A stretch of DNA of 64,000 bases from Morinoia aosen (taxonomy: Eukaryota; Arthropoda; Malacostraca; Amphipoda; Talitridae). The notes under the pieces were generated by a model. The model searched no databases. It saw only the letters and a program-made list of their open reading frames with translations, and was not told the origin of the DNA. Location: contig CM059575.1 of assembly GCA_030386875.1 (NCBI GenBank), positions 21,104,293 to 21,168,292 on the forward strand, written 5' to 3'. Numbering within the stretch: position 1 is the stretch's first letter; each line of letters starts with the position of its first letter. Below, one piece after another: positions 60,485 to 64,000 of the stretch. The position numbers were made by a program, and so were the translations under genes.

Positions 60485-61214
60485 TTGATATTCATGAATA
60501 AACGTATTCATTAGAATTTACTTCGTCGTGACTGACAAGGCTAAACAAATCAGTTCGTAAACTTGATATGCAGTACACCATTAGCACACGCAATACCAGA
60601 CTATTGGATTTCATTCTTTTTCCAAAGAAGCAAAGAAATTTTTCACTACCCATTGCTTAATATACGTCAGCTATAAAATTCTAAAAAAAATTGTACTCAA
60701 ATAGTCGCGATCATTTATATTAACTATCATCTGCACGATTATCGAAAATTTTATTGATAAAATCCTCTAAGAACTAAAAATGCATAACGTTCGATACCCT
60801 AAGTGTTAGCAACTGTTGAGTATGGCATGAGATTTGTAAAATAATCCTCTGATTAGCCCAGCAGCAAACCTACCGAGCGCTGCATGCGTACACACACTTG
60901 CGTCACTGATGTTATAGGAAAAAAGAGAAAATAAGGAAACAAAAAGAATAAATAGCCGTAATAAGCAGCAAAGGTGGAGCCCCTTGGTAACTGCACGTCT
61001 TGATGAAACCAGGTACCAACCCCTTCAGGAAGCGTAGGAAAGGCAATAGGCTGAGTTTAGGTTTGGTCATCCTATGCCACGAGGACTGGCGCCCCAGGGG
61101 AGGTACCTTTCGGTTACCTCAGCTTTAGATTCCAAGCAGAATATTTTCTGTCAGAAGTAGAAAGCATGAAGAAGCTAGGTATTCGGTAATTTTCCTTGAA
61201 ATTTGCACGACCGA

Positions 61215-61287
61215 TGCCTTCAGGGAGAATCGAACTCCCGGCCTCTCGTTTACTAGACCAGCGCTCTAACCCCTGAGCTATGAAGAC
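61215..61287 (-). tRNA. tRNA-Thr (AGT), copy 4, decaying
   Basis: Carries GTCTTCA at the 5' end (G:T pair at position 2) and ACGAG in place of ACCAG in the anticodon stem (G:G mismatch). The anticodon AGT and T arm remain. Likely weak or a pseudogene. Confidence 0.75.
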
Positions 61288-61299
61288 TCTGTGTACATT

Positions 61300-62740
61300 A
61301 CAAGAGTCAATAATACCACACACCAAGTTTATCTACAGAATCTCCTCAATAAAACTGTGTAGATGAATTTCGAACGACTTTAACGGCAAATTGACTATGC
61401 TTTCTGTAGTAGAGGGTCACCATTGTGACCACAAAAGGTTCTAACGTACTCATCACCCACTTACAGGCCGTGATTGTGCTGAGATATTTTCAAACGAGCC
61501 AAACGTCACTGCTTCGTGTATCATTCGAACTGAATTCTTTTGAACGTAACAAATAAAGTAACTTTACATGTAATTTAAAAACCTCAGAATAATAGCAGAT
61601 GCGTAGGGATGCCTTCTAAGTTTTAATATCAGTTCAAATCTTCAGAGGGCGCCATGAACACACGACCCAAGCTCCAGACAGTGTGTCACTCGAGGTGGAA
61701 GTACCAGTCAATGAGCGCTTTTTTAACAACGTAGCTCCTGCCGCAGGTGCAGCATCAGACTAATTTTACACACCTAACGAAATGAACATCTCGGTGAACC
61801 AATATAGAGTAATGTCAGATAAGCACCTCACTTCCGCCGACCAACTGAAAGAGGCGACACCGAAGGCCAAGTTAGAAGCGAATGAAGAAACACTTTAAAG
61901 CGGGAACTTTAAAGTGAATCAGAGTTTCGTTCATTGGGAAATAGAAAACTAATAATTTCACGTGTCGTAACGAAGCCTCGCAAGAAAAGTGCAACACGAG
62001 ATGTCCCGGCATTGTGTGACGGATTTAGTAGAATTCCGCATGCTTTATTACATTTCAATAGTTTGGCTTGTGTTTGAGTTTATAACGCGGTAACCCGCAA
62101 ATCACAGTTCCATATGCCACCTTCCGTTGGGTTTAACCTTGTGTCGATGAATCTTCATCGGAATTTTGCATTAAATATGTGATTGTGCCAAGTAGTACGA
62201 TTATTCACGTTTTTTATGACTTACGTGTTTAAAGTAATAAAATACTTCGGTAGGCGTTATTAGCGTCATGTTGATCAAGCAGATGTAGAGCAGGTAGAAC
62301 ATTCTCTATTTTTTATTTCTTTTCATCTTTCATTTTTCTCTATCTGTTTCTCTTTCTCATTTCTTTTAAGCATGACACTAATAAAACATTTTCATTCTGC
62401 TCTATCAGTTTGTAGATCTAACTGCAGCAAAGTAAATAGCAGCTTCCATATGCATACTCTTGCTTCGTATGCAGTATTCCGACAACACCTGGTAAGCCAG
62501 TATTTGCTTACGGCTTTAAACGTTCACTTTCAATAGATAAGTTGAAATAGCATTGACAATATCACCTAATCATTCTATGTAACTAGAGTACTAACAATCA
62601 ACTGAGTTACTCAGAAGAACGTCTGAAGCTGTCTGAGCCGCGTTTGGTTTCCGTTCTGTTTTGGTCTTTGATGTCACTCGGTAGTTCGTGCACGCAGTGA
62701 CGTGTGTGTTGTGCTGTGATGATGTGTGAAACTGTGATGT
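61300..62740. other. Intergenic stretch, no gene recognised
   Basis: Contains a perfect 10-bp hairpin CACTTTAAAG/CTTTAAAGTG (61891-61916, 6-nt loop) and a pyrimidine-rich tract at about 62305-62370. No protein-like frame. Confidence 0.4.
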
Positions 62741-62752
62741 GTGTAATGCTGT

Positions 62753-63370
62753 GATTGTGGGTAACGCTGCGACGGAGGGTAATACTGCGACGGTGGGTAA
62801 TACTGCGACGGTGGGTAATACTGCGACGGTGGGTAATACTGCGACGGTGGGTAATACTGCGACGGTGGGTAATACTGCGACGGTGGGTAATACTGCGACG
62901 GTGGGTAATACTGCGACGGTGGGTAATACTGCGACGGTGGGTAATACTGCGACGGTGGGTAATACTGCGACGGTGGGTAATACTGCGACGGTGGGTAATA
63001 CTGCGACGGTGGGTAATACTGCGACGGTGGGTAATACTGCGACGGTGGGTAATACTGCGACGGTGGGTAATACTGCGACGGTGGGTAATACTGCGACGGT
63101 GGGTAATACTGCGATGGTGGGTAATACTGCGACGGTGGGTAATACTGCGACGGTGGGTAATATTGCGACGGTGTGTAATACTGCGACGGTGGGTAATACT
63201 GCGATGGTGGGTAATACTGCGATGATGGTTAATACTGCGATGGTGGGTAATACTGCGACGGTGGGTAATACTGCGACGGTGGGTAATACTGCGATGGTGG
63301 GTAATACTGCGATTGTGGGTAATACTTCGATGGTGGTTAATACTGCGATGGTGGGTAATACTATGTTGGT
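62753..63370. repeat. 18-bp minisatellite, about 34 units
   Basis: Unit GGGTAATACTGCGACGGT. The left units are almost identical, while the right units carry GCGATGGT and other changes. Being a multiple of 3, it holds long open frames on both strands (VGNTAT or VAVLPT repeats) that are not evidence of coding. Confidence 0.93.
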
Positions 63371-63481
63371 CTCTAATACTATCACATTCTTAGATCTTGA
63401 GCCCTTCCAAGGACATGAGTGCAAGAAATAGAAAACACTGCGATTGCAACGATTATATAAAGTAAGGATTCACCAGCATAG

Positions 63482-63964
63482 TTGTTGCAAAAGTCACACT
63501 GTGCAGCATGTTTGGACGTACTAGCTCACGAGTCTACGAAGCCAACTAAACTACAAAGACACCTCCGAAGGATAAAGATACGGATTATTATGAAGCAAAA
63601 GTTGATAGTGTTACGTGCCGCCGGCTTGATGCAAGTATATAATTTCATAACAAAACTTGCCGCCACTGCAGCTTCATGTCCGGTTGCATTAAAGACAACA
63701 CAGGCCAAAAACCCACGCACAATAGCTGATATTCCCATCGTTCCGTGTAGCAAAAATATTACGTCTCATGATCGGTCCTGACGCAGTAAATAAATTGCTG
63801 CCTTTATCCGTGTCAAATAATACAATACAACGAAGACTTACAGGTACGTCCAAAGTCATTTTATCTCAAATTATACAAAAATTGGAAGAAACTCCTGGAG
63901 GGCTGTTCAACACACAGCTTCACGCAACTACAGATTTGTCAAAGTTTTCACAACTTCCGGTTTA
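63482..63964 (+). pseudogene. hAT transposase remnant (ZBED5/Buster-like), frameshifted
   Basis: First frame: CAACLDVLAHESTKPTKLQR, HLRR, then ALKTTQAKNPRTIADIPIV. This matches the BED zinc finger end (C-x-x-C...H) and the following region of ZBED5/SCAND3-like hAT proteins, where 'NES-KPSKL-RHL' and 'A-KKPHTIAE' are typical. The frame stops at 63779-63781, and the match continues one frame over as GPDAVNKLLPLSVSNNTIQR and RLTGTSKVILSQI, the start of the RNase H-like catalytic domain. It ends in a stop at about 63963. No full domain remains. hAT transposases cut and paste DNA with 8-bp duplications; none is visible here because the right end leaves the window. Confidence 0.72.
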
Positions 63965-64000
63965 ATGTTCGTCATTTTGAGGATGAGAAATGAAAGAAGG

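Noticed and set aside
62591-63431. Long open frames on both strands (277 and 230 codons)
   Set aside because: They are the 18-bp minisatellite read in three-codon cycles. Both strands are open and there is no protein-like flank.

Overview
This is eukaryotic nuclear DNA, most likely from an arthropod and probably an insect. The evidence is spliced genes with GT/AG introns, insect-like tRNA genes with A/T-rich upstream boxes, TTAA-flanked piggyBac-type elements, a Helitron remnant, a hAT remnant and many minisatellites. The sequence is A/T-rich, with GC islands at exons. Nothing prokaryotic is present: no operons and no CRISPR. No complete transposase or viral gene was found.

Region 1 (about 2.9-25.2 kb, minus strand) is one large secreted-protein gene, which I rebuilt by matching splice sites and reading phase. 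Ten exons (eleven with a candidate 34-nt exon) join in phase into about 1153 codons. They encode the end of an N-terminal EMI domain, a short coiled coil, an acidic/basic linker, an interrupted collagen Gly-X-Y region spread over five exons, a second coiled coil, and a 652-residue disordered tail in the last exon. The order EMI, then collagen, then coiled coil is that of the EMU family (EMID1/COL26A1-like extracellular matrix proteins). The signal-peptide exon was not found. The introns are full of tandem repeats, piggyBac-like MITEs and a broken Helitron helicase.

Region 2 (about 25.2-44.4 kb) has no convincing intact gene. It holds copies of a SINE-like repeat and of a TTAA/CACGTT MITE family, a decayed coding remnant near 26.5 kb, a degenerate satellite near 29 kb, a 107-bp foldback near 39 kb, and a 29-bp minisatellite.

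Region 3 (44.4-61.3 kb) is a tRNA cluster of 13 tRNA genes plus one remnant, limited to three isotypes: Asn-GTT x6, Thr-AGT x4 and Val-AAC x3. They lie among the same repeats, a pogo/Tigger-like MITE and a 36-bp minisatellite.

Region 4 (61.3-64 kb) has an 18-bp minisatellite of about 34 units followed by a frameshifted hAT (ZBED5-like) transposase fragment that runs towards the window edge.

I found no clearly new biological system. The most useful leads are the EMU-like gene with its long acidic, tyrosine-rich tail, the three-isotype tRNA cluster, the SINE-like family proven mobile by a 13-bp target duplication, and the foldback hairpin.
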